A stretch of 64,000 nt of DNA, from positions 1-64,000 of the forward strand of contig NZ_JAHBBW010000015.1 of assembly GCF_018390535.1 (NCBI RefSeq), given 5' to 3'. Shown here piece after piece: positions 54,383 through 63,408 of the stretch. The position numbers were made by a program, and so were the translations under genes. This stretch comes from Bacteroides propionicigenes (GTDB taxonomy: Bacteria > Bacteroidota > Bacteroidia > Bacteroidales > Bacteroidaceae). Numbering within the stretch: the first letter of the stretch is position 1; the number at the start of each line of letters is the position of its first letter. The notes beneath the pieces are model-generated. The model was not told where the DNA came from. It saw nothing but the letters and a program-made list of their open reading frames with translations, and did not search any database.

Positions 54383-55630
54383 ATGGATGCATTATCACTA
54401 TACGACCTGAATGCCCTGGTGCGCCGCAGCTTGGAGCAATGCCTGCCCGACACCTATTGGATACAGGCGGAGCTAAGTGATGTGCGCACCAACAGCACCG
54501 GGCATTGCTATCTGGAGTTTGTGCAGAAAGACCCTCGCAGCAACAACCTGATAGCCAAAGCGAGAGGAACGGTCTGGTCGAATGTATTCCGCCTGTTGAA
54601 ACCCTATTTTGAAGAAGCTACGGGGCAGGCTTTCGTGTCGGGCATCAAGGTGTTGGTGCAGGTCACCGTCAGCTTTCATGAACTTTACGGGTACAGCCTT
54701 ACGGTGCAGGACATAGACCCTACTTATACCGTGGGCGACATGGCACGCCGGCGCAAGGAGATTCTGAAACAGTTGGAAGAAGAAGGGGTGCTTACGTTGA
54801 ATAAAGAGCTGGCAATGCCCCGCTTGCCGCAACGCATTGCCGTTATTTCTTCGTCAACCGCTGCCGGATACGGTGACTTTTGCCATCAGTTGCAGAATAA
54901 TGCGAGGGGTTTTTACTTCCATACGGAACTTTTTCCGGCGTTGATGCAAGGTGAGCGTGTAGAGGAGTCTGTCCTGGCCGCTTTGGATAAGATAAATTCT
55001 CGCTTGGATAGTTTTGATGCAGTAGTTATCATCCGGGGCGGTGGAGCCACTTCCGACCTTTCCGGTTTTGATACTTATCTGCTTGCAGCGGCTTGCGCGC
55101 AGTTTCCCCTACCTGTCATAACGGGCATCGGACATGAGCGCGACGATACAGTGCTCGATTCTGTCGCCCATACCCGTGTCAAGACTCCTACTGCGGCTGC
55201 GGAATTCCTGATAGATTGTATGAATGATGCGGCCGATGAACTGGATGTGTTGGCTGACCGTCTGTATGGAGGGGTTCAAAGCCTGTTGTCACAAGAGTAT
55301 CAAAAATTGGCGTCGTACAAAAACCGTATTCCTTCTGCCGCTTACAGGTACATATCGGATGCGAAATTTGCGTTGCTTGCAGAGAGGAAAGATATGGCGC
55401 AGGCTGTGACATCTTCTTTGTCCGGTCATCGTCATCGGTTGGAATTATTGCAACAACGGCTGGCAGACGCTTCGCCCGAGAAACAACTGGCACGCGGCTA
55501 CAGCATCACGTTGAAAAACGGGAAAGTTGTAAAGAACGCTTCTCTCTTGAATGAGGGAGATGAAATCATTACCCGCCTGCATAAGGGGGAAATCACTTCA
55601 ATAGTAACCAATGAATCGTCAAAAAAATAA
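54383..55630 (+). CDS. xseA: Exodeoxyribonuclease VII large subunit
   Basis: XseA is the catalytic subunit of Exo VII, which digests single-stranded DNA. The 415 residues begin with an OB-fold (about 15-110, YWIQAELSDVRTNSTGHCYLE), then the catalytic domain with RIAVISSSTAAGYGDF, IIRGGGATSDLSGFD and ITGIGHERDDTVLD, which hold the conserved acidic residues. The C-terminal end has LARGYSITLKNGK. It is shorter than E. coli XseA (456) mainly in the coiled coil region. xseB follows 7 bp downstream. Confidence 0.95.
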   Translation: MDALSLYDLNALVRRSLEQCLPDTYWIQAELSDVRTNSTGHCYLEFVQKDPRSNNLIAKARGTVWSNVFRLLKPYFEEATGQAFVSGIKVLVQVTVSFHELYGYSLTVQDIDPTYTVGDMARRRKEILKQLEEEGVLTLNKELAMPRLPQRIAVISSSTAAGYGDFCHQLQNNARGFYFHTELFPALMQGERVEESVLAALDKINSRLDSFDAVVIIRGGGATSDLSGFDTYLLAAACAQFPLPVITGIGHERDDTVLDSVAHTRVKTPTAAAEFLIDCMNDAADELDVLADRLYGGVQSLLSQEYQKLASYKNRIPSAAYRYISDAKFALLAERKDMAQAVTSSLSGHRHRLELLQQRLADASPEKQLARGYSITLKNGKVVKNASLLNEGDEIITRLHKGEITSIVTNESSKK

Positions 55631-55637
55631 TAGCCCT

Positions 55638-55853
55638 ATGTCTACACCCAAGAAAAAAGAAACGTATTCCCAAGCGATAGAACGGCTGGAGAAAATTGTA
55701 AGCCAAATAGACAATAATGAACTGGAAATTGATGCGCTTGCCGAAAAAATTAAAGAGGCGAACGAAATAATTGCGTTTTGCAGTGACAAACTGACGAAAG
55801 CTGACAGGGAAATTAAAAAATTACTGGCGGAGAAGCGGGAATGTGAAGAATAA
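55638..55853 (+). CDS. xseB: Exodeoxyribonuclease VII small subunit
   Basis: A 71-residue helical protein with the XseB pattern: KKETYSQAIERLEKIVSQID, then NNELEIDALAEKIKEANEI and a lysine-rich end. XseB coats the coiled coil of XseA. The ATG at 55638 is preferred to the ATG at 55611, which would overlap xseA by 20 bp. It follows xseA by 7 bp. Confidence 0.92.
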   Translation: MSTPKKKETYSQAIERLEKIVSQIDNNELEIDALAEKIKEANEIIAFCSDKLTKADREIKKLLAEKRECEE

Positions 55854-55905
55854 AAACTATTTTTGTTGCTGATTGTACATAGTAGCAACTAATATTTTAA
55901 GAGAT

Positions 55906-56925
55906 ATGAAAGAACTGGATTGGGCTAATCTGCCGTTCGGCTATATGAAGACAGATTACAATGTGAGAATTTACTATCGTAATGAACAGTGGGGCGCATT
56001 GGAAGTATGCAGCGAGGAAACCATTCCCATGCATATGGCTGCCACTTGTCTGCACTATGGCCAGGAGGCATTTGAAGGCTTAAAGGCATTCCGTGGCAAA
56101 GACGGCAAGGTGCGTATCTTCCGTTTGGAAGAGAATGCGGCGCGTTTGCAGTCTACCTGTCGGGGCATCCTGATGCCAGAACTGCCGACAGAACGCTTTA
56201 AAGAGGCTATCCTTAATGTTGTGAAGCTGAATGAACGTTTTATTCCGCCTTACGAATCGGGAGCTTCCCTGTATATCCGTCCGTTGCTGATTGGTACGGG
56301 AGCACAAGTTGGAGTGCATCCGGCAAAAGAATATCTGTTTGTGGTATTTGTAACACCGGTAGGCCCTTACTTCAAGGGGGGATTCTCAACTAATCCGTAC
56401 GTTATTATTCGCGAGTTCGACCGCGCCGCACCTTTGGGTACAGGTATCTATAAGGTAGGCGGTAACTACGCCGCCAGCCTGCGTGCCAATAAGAAAGCGC
56501 ACGATTTGGGTTATGCTTGCGAGTTCTATCTGGATGCCAAGGAAAAGAAGTACATCGATGAATGCGGTGCTGCCAATTTCTTCGGTATCAAAGACAATAC
56601 ATACATCACTCCGAAGTCTACTTCTATCCTTCCGTCCATTACCAACAAGAGTCTGATGCAATTGGCGGAGGATATGGGCATGAAGGTGGAACGCCGTCCG
56701 GTTCCGGAAGAAGAGCTGCTGACTTTTGAGGAAGCGGGCGCTTGCGGTACTGCTGCCGTTATCAGTCCGATAGAACGCATTGACGATGTGGAGAACGGCA
56801 AGTCGTACGTGATTGCCAAAGATGGAAAGCCGGGACCTGTTTGTACGAAGTTGTATAATAAGCTGCGTGCCATTCAATACGGTGACGAACCCGATACGCA
56901 TGGTTGGGTAACTATCGTAGAATAA
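55906..56925 (+). CDS. ilvE: Branched-chain amino acid aminotransferase
   Basis: BCAT moves the amino group between glutamate and the branched-chain 2-oxo acids. The 339 residues have HYGQEAFEGLKAF near 51-63, the fold-type IV YIRPLLIG, and Lys183, the PLP lysine, in YKVGGNYA. EFYLDAKEKKYIDECGAANFF and GTAAVISPIERI complete the active site. It is the class II BCAT length and type found in eukaryotes and many bacteria. The ATG at 55906 is chosen over 55873, which has an atypical lead. It begins 52 bp after xseB. Confidence 0.95.
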   Translation: MKELDWANLPFGYMKTDYNVRIYYRNEQWGALEVCSEETIPMHMAATCLHYGQEAFEGLKAFRGKDGKVRIFRLEENAARLQSTCRGILMPELPTERFKEAILNVVKLNERFIPPYESGASLYIRPLLIGTGAQVGVHPAKEYLFVVFVTPVGPYFKGGFSTNPYVIIREFDRAAPLGTGIYKVGGNYAASLRANKKAHDLGYACEFYLDAKEKKYIDECGAANFFGIKDNTYITPKSTSILPSITNKSLMQLAEDMGMKVERRPVPEEELLTFEEAGACGTAAVISPIERIDDVENGKSYVIAKDGKPGPVCTKLYNKLRAIQYGDEPDTHGWVTIVE

Positions 56926-56928
56926 CGC

Positions 56929-57735
56929 ATGAGCGTAAAGATTACAACCCTTGTCGAGAATTCGGTTTACGGCAAGGGACTACAGGGAGAGCACGGGCTT
57001 TCCCTGCTTGTTGATACGGGCGGACATCGCCTGCTGTTTGACACGGGGTCTTCCGACCTCTTTATGCGCAATGCCCGGATACTTGGGATTGATTTAAAGG
57101 AAGTGGATTTCTTGGTGCTGTCGCATGGACATCGTGACCATACAGGCGGGTTGCATCACTTTCTCAGAGTGAACCGGACGGCTAAGGTAGTCTGTAAGAA
57201 AGAACTTTTCATTCCGAAGTTCAAAGAAGAACGTGAAAACGGCGTGCTGCATCCTGATGCGTTGGATAGTGCGCGCTTCCGTTTTGTAGACGAGGTCACC
57301 GAGTTGTGCTCCGGGGTGTTTGTTTTTCCGCAGTTGCCCGTTACGGATGAGGGCGATACGCATTTTGAACACTTCTTCACGTTGGCGGAAGGGAGAAAAG
57401 AAGCTGATACTTTTGCGGATGAACTGGCATTGGTGCTGAAGCAAGCTGATGAAGTGTCTGTTTTGAGCGCCTGTTCGCATCGGGGAATTACGAATATCAT
57501 CCGCACGGTGCAGGAATATTTTCCGCAGGCATCGTTGAAGCTGGTATTGGGCGGTTTTCATATCCGCAATACTGCAAAAGAGAAATTTGATGTGATAGCC
57601 CGTTTCTTTGAAAGCCATTTGCCGCAACGGCTGGGCGTTTGTCATTGTACGGGTATTGATAAATATGCATTGTTTCATCAATGCTTTGGCGACCGGGCTT
57701 TTTATAACTATACCGGTCGGGTAGAAATACTTTAA
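56929..57735 (+). CDS. Metallo-beta-lactamase-fold hydrolase (COG1237-like)
   Basis: A 268-residue metallo-beta-lactamase-fold protein with the metal-binding LSHGHRDHTGG motif at residues 64-74 (His66, His68, Asp70, His71). The N-terminal TLVENSVYGKGLQGEHGLSL is typical of COG1237, whose archaeal member makes a pterin-type compound in methanopterin synthesis. The conserved C-terminal GGFHI and VCHCTG supply further ligands. In Bacteroides the substrate is unknown. It begins 3 bp after ilvE and precedes trmB by 9 bp, so it belongs to the same transcript. Confidence 0.88.
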   Translation: MSVKITTLVENSVYGKGLQGEHGLSLLVDTGGHRLLFDTGSSDLFMRNARILGIDLKEVDFLVLSHGHRDHTGGLHHFLRVNRTAKVVCKKELFIPKFKEERENGVLHPDALDSARFRFVDEVTELCSGVFVFPQLPVTDEGDTHFEHFFTLAEGRKEADTFADELALVLKQADEVSVLSACSHRGITNIIRTVQEYFPQASLKLVLGGFHIRNTAKEKFDVIARFFESHLPQRLGVCHCTGIDKYALFHQCFGDRAFYNYTGRVEIL

Positions 57736-57744
57736 TACATACGA

Positions 57745-58503
57745 ATGGGAAAGAATAAATTAGAGAAGTTTGCCGATATGGCGAGTTATCCGCACGTTTT
57801 TGAATACCCGTACTCGGCAGTGGACAATGTTCCGTTTGACATGAGAGGGAACTGGCATCAACAGTTTTTCAAGAACAATCATCCGGTTGTGCTGGAACTG
57901 GGTTGCGGACGTGGAGAATACACAGTAGGGCTGGGACGTATGTTCCCCGACAAGAACTTCATCGGGGTGGATATAAAAGGAGCGCGTATGTGGACGGGAG
58001 CCACCGAATCTCTGGAGTCGGGCATGAAGAATGTCGCTTTTCTGCGTACCAACATCGAAATAATAGACCGCTTCTTCGCACCGGGCGAGGTGAGCGAGAT
58101 ATGGCTCACATTCTCTGACCCGCAGATGAAAAAAGCCACCAAGCGCCTTACGTCCACTTACTTTATGGAGCGTTACCGCAAGTTCCTGAAAGACGGCGGC
58201 ACCATTCACGTAAAGACCGACAGCAACTTTATGTTTACCTATACCAAATATATGATAGAGAAGAACGGACTTCCGGTAGAGTTTATCACCGACGACCTCT
58301 ATCATTCCGGTCTGGTGGATGACATCCTCGGTATTCGCACCTATTATGAACAACAGTGGCTGGATCGCGGTTTAACCATAAAGTACATCAAGTTCAGGCT
58401 TCCCCAATGCGGAGAGCTGCAAGAACCCGATGTAGAAATAGAGTTGGACGAGTATCGCAGCTACAACCGCAGCAAGCGCAGCGGTCTTCAAACCGGCAAA
58501 TAA
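57745..58503 (+). CDS. trmB: tRNA (guanine-N7-)-methyltransferase TrmB
   Basis: TrmB methylates G46 in the variable loop of tRNA. The 252 residues have the SAM-binding [13 protein letters not shown] near 51-63, [12 protein letters not shown], and the TrmB signature [19 protein letters not shown]. The HVKTDS and LPVEF-type segments follow. It lies in a run of same-strand genes 9 bp after the metallo-beta-lactamase gene and 48 bp before mrp. Confidence 0.94.
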   Translation: MGKNKLEKFADMASYPHVFEYPYSAVDNVPFDMRGNWHQQFFKNNHPVVLELGCGRGEYTVGLGRMFPDKNFIGVDIKGARMWTGATESLESGMKNVAFLRTNIEIIDRFFAPGEVSEIWLTFSDPQMKKATKRLTSTYFMERYRKFLKDGGTIHVKTDSNFMFTYTKYMIEKNGLPVEFITDDLYHSGLVDDILGIRTYYEQQWLDRGLTIKYIKFRLPQCGELQEPDVEIELDEYRSYNRSKRSGLQTGK

Positions 58504-58551
58504 ACAGGGACTATCAAATAGTAAATAGTAAATCGTAAAATAGTAAATAAC

Positions 58552-59652
58552 ATGACTCTCTATCCTAAATTGATTTTGGATGCACTGGCAACAGTGCGCT
58601 ATCCCGGCAACAAGAAGAACCTTGTTGAGGCGGAAATGGTTGCCGATAATTTGCGTATTGACGGGATGAAAGTCAGTTTCTCGCTGGTTTTTGAGAAGCC
58701 GACCGATCCCTTTATGAAGTCAATGGTAAAGGCTGCTGAAACAGCAATACATACCTATGTCTCACCGGAAGTGGAAGTGACGATTGCCACCGAAAGCCGT
58801 CAGGCTGCACGGCCGGAGGTGGGCAAACTGTTGCCGCAGGTGAAGAATATAATTGGCGTGTCTTCCGGTAAAGGCGGTGTGGGCAAGTCTACCGTTTCCG
58901 CCAATCTGGCGGTTTCTTTGGCTAAGTTGGGTTATAAGGTAGGTTTGCTGGATGCCGATATCTTCGGACCTTCCATGCCCAAGATGTTTCAGGTGGAAGA
59001 TGCCCGCCCGTATGCCGAGAACATCGGCGGACGTGATTTGATTGTGCCTATTGAAAAATACGGTATCAAACTGCTGTCTATCGGTTTCTTCGTAGATCCC
59101 GACCAAGCTACCCTATGGCGCGGCGGTATGGCAAGCAATGCGCTGAAACAGTTGATAGCCGATGCCGACTGGGGTGAACTGGATTATTTCCTGATAGACC
59201 TTCCGCCCGGAACCAGCGATATTCATCTTACCGTAGTGCAGACACTTGCCATGACCGGGGCTATCGTTGTCAGCACACCGCAGGCGGTGGCTTTGGCGGA
59301 TGCCCGTAAAGGCATCAACATGTTTACGAATGATAAGGTGAACGTGCCTATTCTCGGTCTGGTAGAAAATATGGCTTGGTTTACCCCTGCTGAACTTCCG
59401 GAGAACAAGTACTATATCTTTGGTAAAGAAGGAGCCAAGAAACTTGCGGAGGATATGAATGTTCCGCTATTGGGACAGATTCCTATCGTGCAGAGTATCT
59501 GCGAGAGTGGGGACAAGGGTACTCCCGTAGCTTTGGATGAGAATACGGTGACAGGACGCGCCTTCTTGCAATTGGCGGCAGCCGTTGTCCGTCAGGTAGA
59601 CCGTCGGAATATGGAAATGGCGCCTACCAAGATTGTAGAGACACATAAGTAA
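58552..59652 (+). CDS. Mrp/ApbC-type iron-sulphur carrier ATPase, lacking CxxC
   Basis: A 366-residue protein with an N-terminal DUF59-like domain (about 1-80) and a ParA/MinD-type ATPase domain. The deviant Walker [14 protein letters not shown] is at 102-114, and [12 protein letters not shown] is switch [13 protein letters not shown] is near 212-223. Mrp normally has two cysteines (CxxC) in the C-terminal third that bridge an Fe-S cluster at the dimer interface. Here that site (residues about 272-294) reads [20 protein letters not shown], with no Cys, and the whole protein has just one cysteine (Cys317). Iron-sulphur carrier function is therefore uncertain. Confidence 0.9.
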   Translation: MTLYPKLILDALATVRYPGNKKNLVEAEMVADNLRIDGMKVSFSLVFEKPTDPFMKSMVKAAETAIHTYVSPEVEVTIATESRQAARPEVGKLLPQVKNIIGVSSGKGGVGKSTVSANLAVSLAKLGYKVGLLDADIFGPSMPKMFQVEDARPYAENIGGRDLIVPIEKYGIKLLSIGFFVDPDQATLWRGGMASNALKQLIADADWGELDYFLIDLPPGTSDIHLTVVQTLAMTGAIVVSTPQAVALADARKGINMFTNDKVNVPILGLVENMAWFTPAELPENKYYIFGKEGAKKLAEDMNVPLLGQIPIVQSICESGDKGTPVALDENTVTGRAFLQLAAAVVRQVDRRNMEMAPTKIVETHK

Positions 59653-59688
59653 AAAATACCCGTATTATTAACTTTGAATTTGAAAAGC

Positions 59689-61236
59689 ATGAAGAGTTTA
59701 AAGGTATTGCTTTTTGGAATATGCATTGCATTGTGCGCATGTTCGTCGCAGACATCTGCTGTGCATACCAATGACAAGGGAACTCAATGGCAATGGGAAA
59801 ACGGAACGATTGTTGTTGAAACTCCCCAGCGTCCGGCAGACCGGAAGAGCGTGGTAGGGCTGGCACTTCCTAAAATGGAAGTGGTACGCGTAGGATTTGT
59901 CGGTCTGGGTATGCGTGGTCCCGGAGCGGTAGAACGTTTTACCCATATCCCCGGAACGCAAGTTGTGGCACTTTGTGATTACGAACAGGAGCGTGCGGAT
60001 AAGTGCCAGAAATATCTGGAACGGGCTTCTATGCCGAAAGCTGCCGTATATTCCGGTGAAAAGGGCTATGAAGAACTGTGTAAGCGTGATGATATAGACT
60101 TGGTTTATATCGCTACCGACTGGTTGCATCATTTCCCCGTAGCCATGTGTGCTATGGAGAATGGAAAGAATGTGGCTATCGAAGTTCCTTCCGCTATGAA
60201 TCTGAAAGAGTGCTGGGATTTGATTAACATGAGTGAGAAGACTCGCAAGCACTGTATGATTCTGGAGAACTGCTGCTACGACTGGTTTGAAATGAATACG
60301 CTGAACATGACACAACATGGTGTGTTCGGTGAAGTGATTCGTGCACAAGGTGCGTATATCCATAATCTGAGTCCGTTTTGGAATCATTACTGGAAAGACG
60401 GCGAGGGTGACAAACTGGGTTGGCGTCTGGACTATAACATGAGACATCGCGGTGACGTGTATGCCACTCATGGTCTTGGCCCTGTGGCGCAGGCACTTGA
60501 TATTCACCGAGGAGACCGTATGCAGACCTTAGTTGCTATGGATACTAAATCGATAGTAGGAAAGTCTTTGGTTGAGGCAAGAACGGACTCCGCTTGCAAT
60601 AACTTCCGCAACGGTGATCACACTACGACATTAATCCGTACTGCTAACGGTAAAGTAATTGAAATACAGCATAATGTTATGACACCACAGCCATACAACC
60701 GCTTGTATCAACTGACCGGCTCAAAAGGATTTGCCAATAAATATCCCGTAGAAGGCTACGCGCTTGATGCCGACCAACTGGCAGCTTCGGGTGTGGAGCC
60801 TAAGGTGGACGACCTGAATTCACATGGTTTCTTGCCGAAGGCGGAGATGGAAGCGCTTGTCGCTAAATACCAGCATCCTATCTTGAAGAAATACGGTGAT
60901 ATGGCGAAAGAAGTGGGCGGTCACGGCGGTATGGACTTTATCATGGATAGCCGTTTGGTTTATTGCCTGCAAAACGGTTTGCCTTTGGATATGGATGTAT
61001 ACGATTTGGCGGAATGGTGCTGTCTGGCAGAGTTGGGTGAGCTTTCTATGGACAACAATTGTGCTCCGGTGGCATTTCCCGATTTTACCCGTGGCGAGTG
61101 GAACGTTGTGAAGGGGTATAAGCATGCTTATGCAAGCCCGGAAGAGGAAGCCGTTACAATGAAAAAGGCGAAAGCGTTTACGGCTGAATTGAAAGAACAA
61201 GGCGCTAAAGAATGGGCACAGGCTGAAAAGAAGTAA
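59689..61236 (+). CDS. GH109-type lipoprotein (NAD-dependent glycosidase/oxidoreductase fold)
   Basis: A 515-residue lipoprotein (lipobox ALCAC, about Cys18) of the Gfo/Idh/MocA fold, very close to glycoside hydrolase family 109. It has GFVGLGMRGPGAVERF (NAD-binding), then MILENCCYDWFEMNTL, ATHGLGPVAQALDI and TPQPYNRLYQLTGSKGFANK. GH109 enzymes use tightly held NAD+ to cleave terminal alpha-N-acetylgalactosamine, best known in blood-group A conversion. Substrate here is not proved. The ATG at 59689 begins the signal peptide; 59674 is an earlier in-frame ATG. It lies 36 bp after mrp. Confidence 0.87.
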   Translation: MKSLKVLLFGICIALCACSSQTSAVHTNDKGTQWQWENGTIVVETPQRPADRKSVVGLALPKMEVVRVGFVGLGMRGPGAVERFTHIPGTQVVALCDYEQERADKCQKYLERASMPKAAVYSGEKGYEELCKRDDIDLVYIATDWLHHFPVAMCAMENGKNVAIEVPSAMNLKECWDLINMSEKTRKHCMILENCCYDWFEMNTLNMTQHGVFGEVIRAQGAYIHNLSPFWNHYWKDGEGDKLGWRLDYNMRHRGDVYATHGLGPVAQALDIHRGDRMQTLVAMDTKSIVGKSLVEARTDSACNNFRNGDHTTTLIRTANGKVIEIQHNVMTPQPYNRLYQLTGSKGFANKYPVEGYALDADQLAASGVEPKVDDLNSHGFLPKAEMEALVAKYQHPILKKYGDMAKEVGGHGGMDFIMDSRLVYCLQNGLPLDMDVYDLAEWCCLAELGELSMDNNCAPVAFPDFTRGEWNVVKGYKHAYASPEEEAVTMKKAKAFTAELKEQGAKEWAQAEKK

Positions 61237-61289
61237 TTACTTGTCAATGATAACAGGTGACCTTTCCGGAAACCTGTCTGATGATAAAA

Positions 61290-61348
61290 AGGTGTATTAC
61301 AACTTGAACTATCCTATGGGATGTTCAGTATTGTAATACACCTCTTTA
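61290..61348. terminator. Bidirectional terminator between the GH109-type and TlpA-like genes
   Basis: AGGTGTATTACAA (61290-61302) and TTGTAATACACCT (61331-61343) form a perfect 13 bp stem with a 28-base loop. A-rich text before and T-rich text after suit the convergent gene ends. Confidence 0.82.
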
Positions 61349-61370
61349 TATTGGTCTTTGTACGTTAAGC

Positions 61371-63260
61371 TTAGTCGGTAACTTTCAATAACTCTTCTTT
61401 CATCTTTCCAATACCGGGAAAACCGGTCTGCTTGAATTTAATGTTTCCTTCACGGTCAACAACAAAGTATGTAGGAACTCCTCTGATTCCAAAACTTTTG
61501 TTTAAATACTCCCATTGTGCATTTGTCAGGCGGTAGTGCTCTCCATGAATATCGGGAATCATATTTTCCCAAGTTTTTAGCGGGGAAGTTTCTCCGGTGA
61601 TGTATAGGTAAACGATGTCCTTATTTTTCAGTTCTTCTTTCATTGGAACCATCGCTTTGTTTGCCATGCGGCAAGGACCGCACCAAGTTGCCCAAAAATC
61701 CACTAAAAGAACCTTACCTCTGAATTTACTGATAATGGAGGCAAATAAATCTTCATTGGCTATCTGACCTGCCTCATTAATGGTAAAGCCTGACTTCTTC
61801 TTGTTATTCTCAATAGTCTGCAACAGCTGTTTGTTGGCTTGCAGTAATACTTGTTGATAAGCATCGGGCAGGGTACTGATTTCGGCTTTTTGGGTATCGG
61901 TCAGCGGGTTGAAATCTTTTATACCCTGATAAAGCAATGCCGTACGGGAAATGTCGAAAAATACGCCTTTATCTGTTTCCCATGCCCGGGCATAATCATC
62001 TTTGTGGCGCGCCGATACGATAACAGCATATGTATAAGGTTGTACAAGAGTAACTTGTGGCGTGTTCAGGTGTTTCAGTAATTCGGCAGGAATATAGTCT
62101 TTCGGCATGTTCTGATCTATTTTTCGGAAATAGTCTTCGGCTTCATTTCGTTCCAGTTTTTTTTGTTGCAGGGCGGCTTGTGTCAGCAGTCCCGGAGCTT
62201 GTGTTAAAACCTCGATGATATTCAAGTCCTTTTCAAAAGAGAGCAGTTGCTTGGCTCCTGCACTGAGATTGGCATTGTCTATCTCCTGTTGTATGCCTTT
62301 TGCTGTTTCTAATATATAACTTTTATAGGATGTTATATCCATATCACCGGCCTTTTCTATCAGGCTTTGGTAGTCGGTGATGATAGCTGTGTTGATGCGG
62401 TTTCTGTTTAGTTCCTCAGACAGGCTCGCCATCGGACCGTTGATGTAGGCGGGCTCCCCATAGGGCTTTTTGTTCTTGTGGAAAGTAGAATTCTTTCGGG
62501 ATATCTCACGCAGGTTGATGTATAGTTCGCTGGTTTTTCCCGGTTCTACAAAGAAGTTGATGTTTGTGCCGAAGAGACTGAAGGCTGCCGGTGTGGTTCC
62601 TGTTATAGGGAAAGCAGTGCTGAAGCTTCCGTCTTGCTTGACTTCTACTGTCATGGGTTCCGTATAGCCTTTTATCGGTTCGTATAAGTACAGGGAGAGT
62701 TCCTTTGCCATGCTGGGATGATAATCCAGTAGTTTTCCTTTCACGGTAGTATTGCCATATTGAATGAGGGGAACGGGGAGTGTGGCTTCCTTATCCGCCG
62801 GATGGACCACAGCTTCTTTGGGTAATATCAGCTTCGGCAGTTCCTTGCTCTTCAACTGTATGCCCCAAATACTGAAAGCACCGTCAATGCCTTCTCCTTC
62901 TGTGAAGTCGATGGCAGTAACTTTGGCAGGCAGTGGCGGAAATACTAACTGGAATTCAGCTTCACCGGATTCCGGCATCCAAAATTCTTTGTCAGGAGTG
63001 ATGCCTATACCCGAACGTAATAAATAGGTTTCTCCATTATTGTCTTGCAAATAACTGCCCGAAGCAATCCGTATCCAGTTTTTAGGACGGTATTTGGCAT
63101 AGATGTGCAATACCGTAGCTGTGTCGCTAAGTATTATTTCACTTACTTCAATAGAAGTTGTGTTACGTACACAGAAAGGAGGTTTTTCAATAACCCGGTT
63201 CTTGGCTTGAATAGTACAACATAGCAACAAGCCGATGAGAAGAGATAGTGTTTGTCTCAT
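61371..63260 (-). CDS. TlpA-like thioredoxin-fold protein with large N-terminal domain
   Basis: A 629-residue exported protein. A signal peptide (MRQTLSLLIG...IQAKN, about 1-20) opens it. The first 500 residues hold beta-rich and then helical regions, as in the large Bacteroides TlpA-type proteins. The C-terminal thioredoxin domain has VDFWATWCGPC, with the CGPC pair at 527-530, and RGVPTYFVVDREG containing the cis-Pro. It probably reduces or isomerises disulphides in the envelope; partner unknown. The start at 63260 opens the signal peptide, with a promoter 21 bp beyond it. Confidence 0.9.
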   Translation of the reverse strand: MRQTLSLLIGLLLCCTIQAKNRVIEKPPFCVRNTTSIEVSEIILSDTATVLHIYAKYRPKNWIRIASGSYLQDNNGETYLLRSGIGITPDKEFWMPESGEAEFQLVFPPLPAKVTAIDFTEGEGIDGAFSIWGIQLKSKELPKLILPKEAVVHPADKEATLPVPLIQYGNTTVKGKLLDYHPSMAKELSLYLYEPIKGYTEPMTVEVKQDGSFSTAFPITGTTPAAFSLFGTNINFFVEPGKTSELYINLREISRKNSTFHKNKKPYGEPAYINGPMASLSEELNRNRINTAIITDYQSLIEKAGDMDITSYKSYILETAKGIQQEIDNANLSAGAKQLLSFEKDLNIIEVLTQAPGLLTQAALQQKKLERNEAEDYFRKIDQNMPKDYIPAELLKHLNTPQVTLVQPYTYAVIVSARHKDDYARAWETDKGVFFDISRTALLYQGIKDFNPLTDTQKAEISTLPDAYQQVLLQANKQLLQTIENNKKKSGFTINEAGQIANEDLFASIISKFRGKVLLVDFWATWCGPCRMANKAMVPMKEELKNKDIVYLYITGETSPLKTWENMIPDIHGEHYRLTNAQWEYLNKSFGIRGVPTYFVVDREGNIKFKQTGFPGIGKMKEELLKVTD

Positions 63261-63280
63261 AATGTATTGATCTTTTGTAC

Positions 63281-63311
63281 CAAAAATACGGTTATTTTGT
63301 AGAAATGCAAG
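63281..63311 (-). promoter_or_regulatory. Promoter of the TlpA-like gene
   Basis: On the minus strand the -7 element is TATTTTTG (63288-63281), and CTTG stands exactly 19 bases upstream in place of TTTG (63311-63308). The -7 lies 20 bases before the ATG. Confidence 0.62.
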
Positions 63312-63347
63312 TTTTTGTGGGTTAATTGATGCAAAATGAAACAAAGA

Positions 63348-63385
63348 AAGAGGATATCTCAATACAAATATTGAGATATCCTCTT
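63348..63385 (-). terminator. Terminator after the sugar permease gene
   Basis: AAGAGGATATCTCAAT and ATTGAGATATCCTCTT form a perfect 16 bp stem with a six-base loop. On the minus strand it is followed by CTTTCTTTGT. It lies 24 bp after the permease stop and separates it from the TlpA-like gene downstream. Confidence 0.9.
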
Positions 63386-63408
63386 GTACTATATTCTTCT
63401 TTTATACC

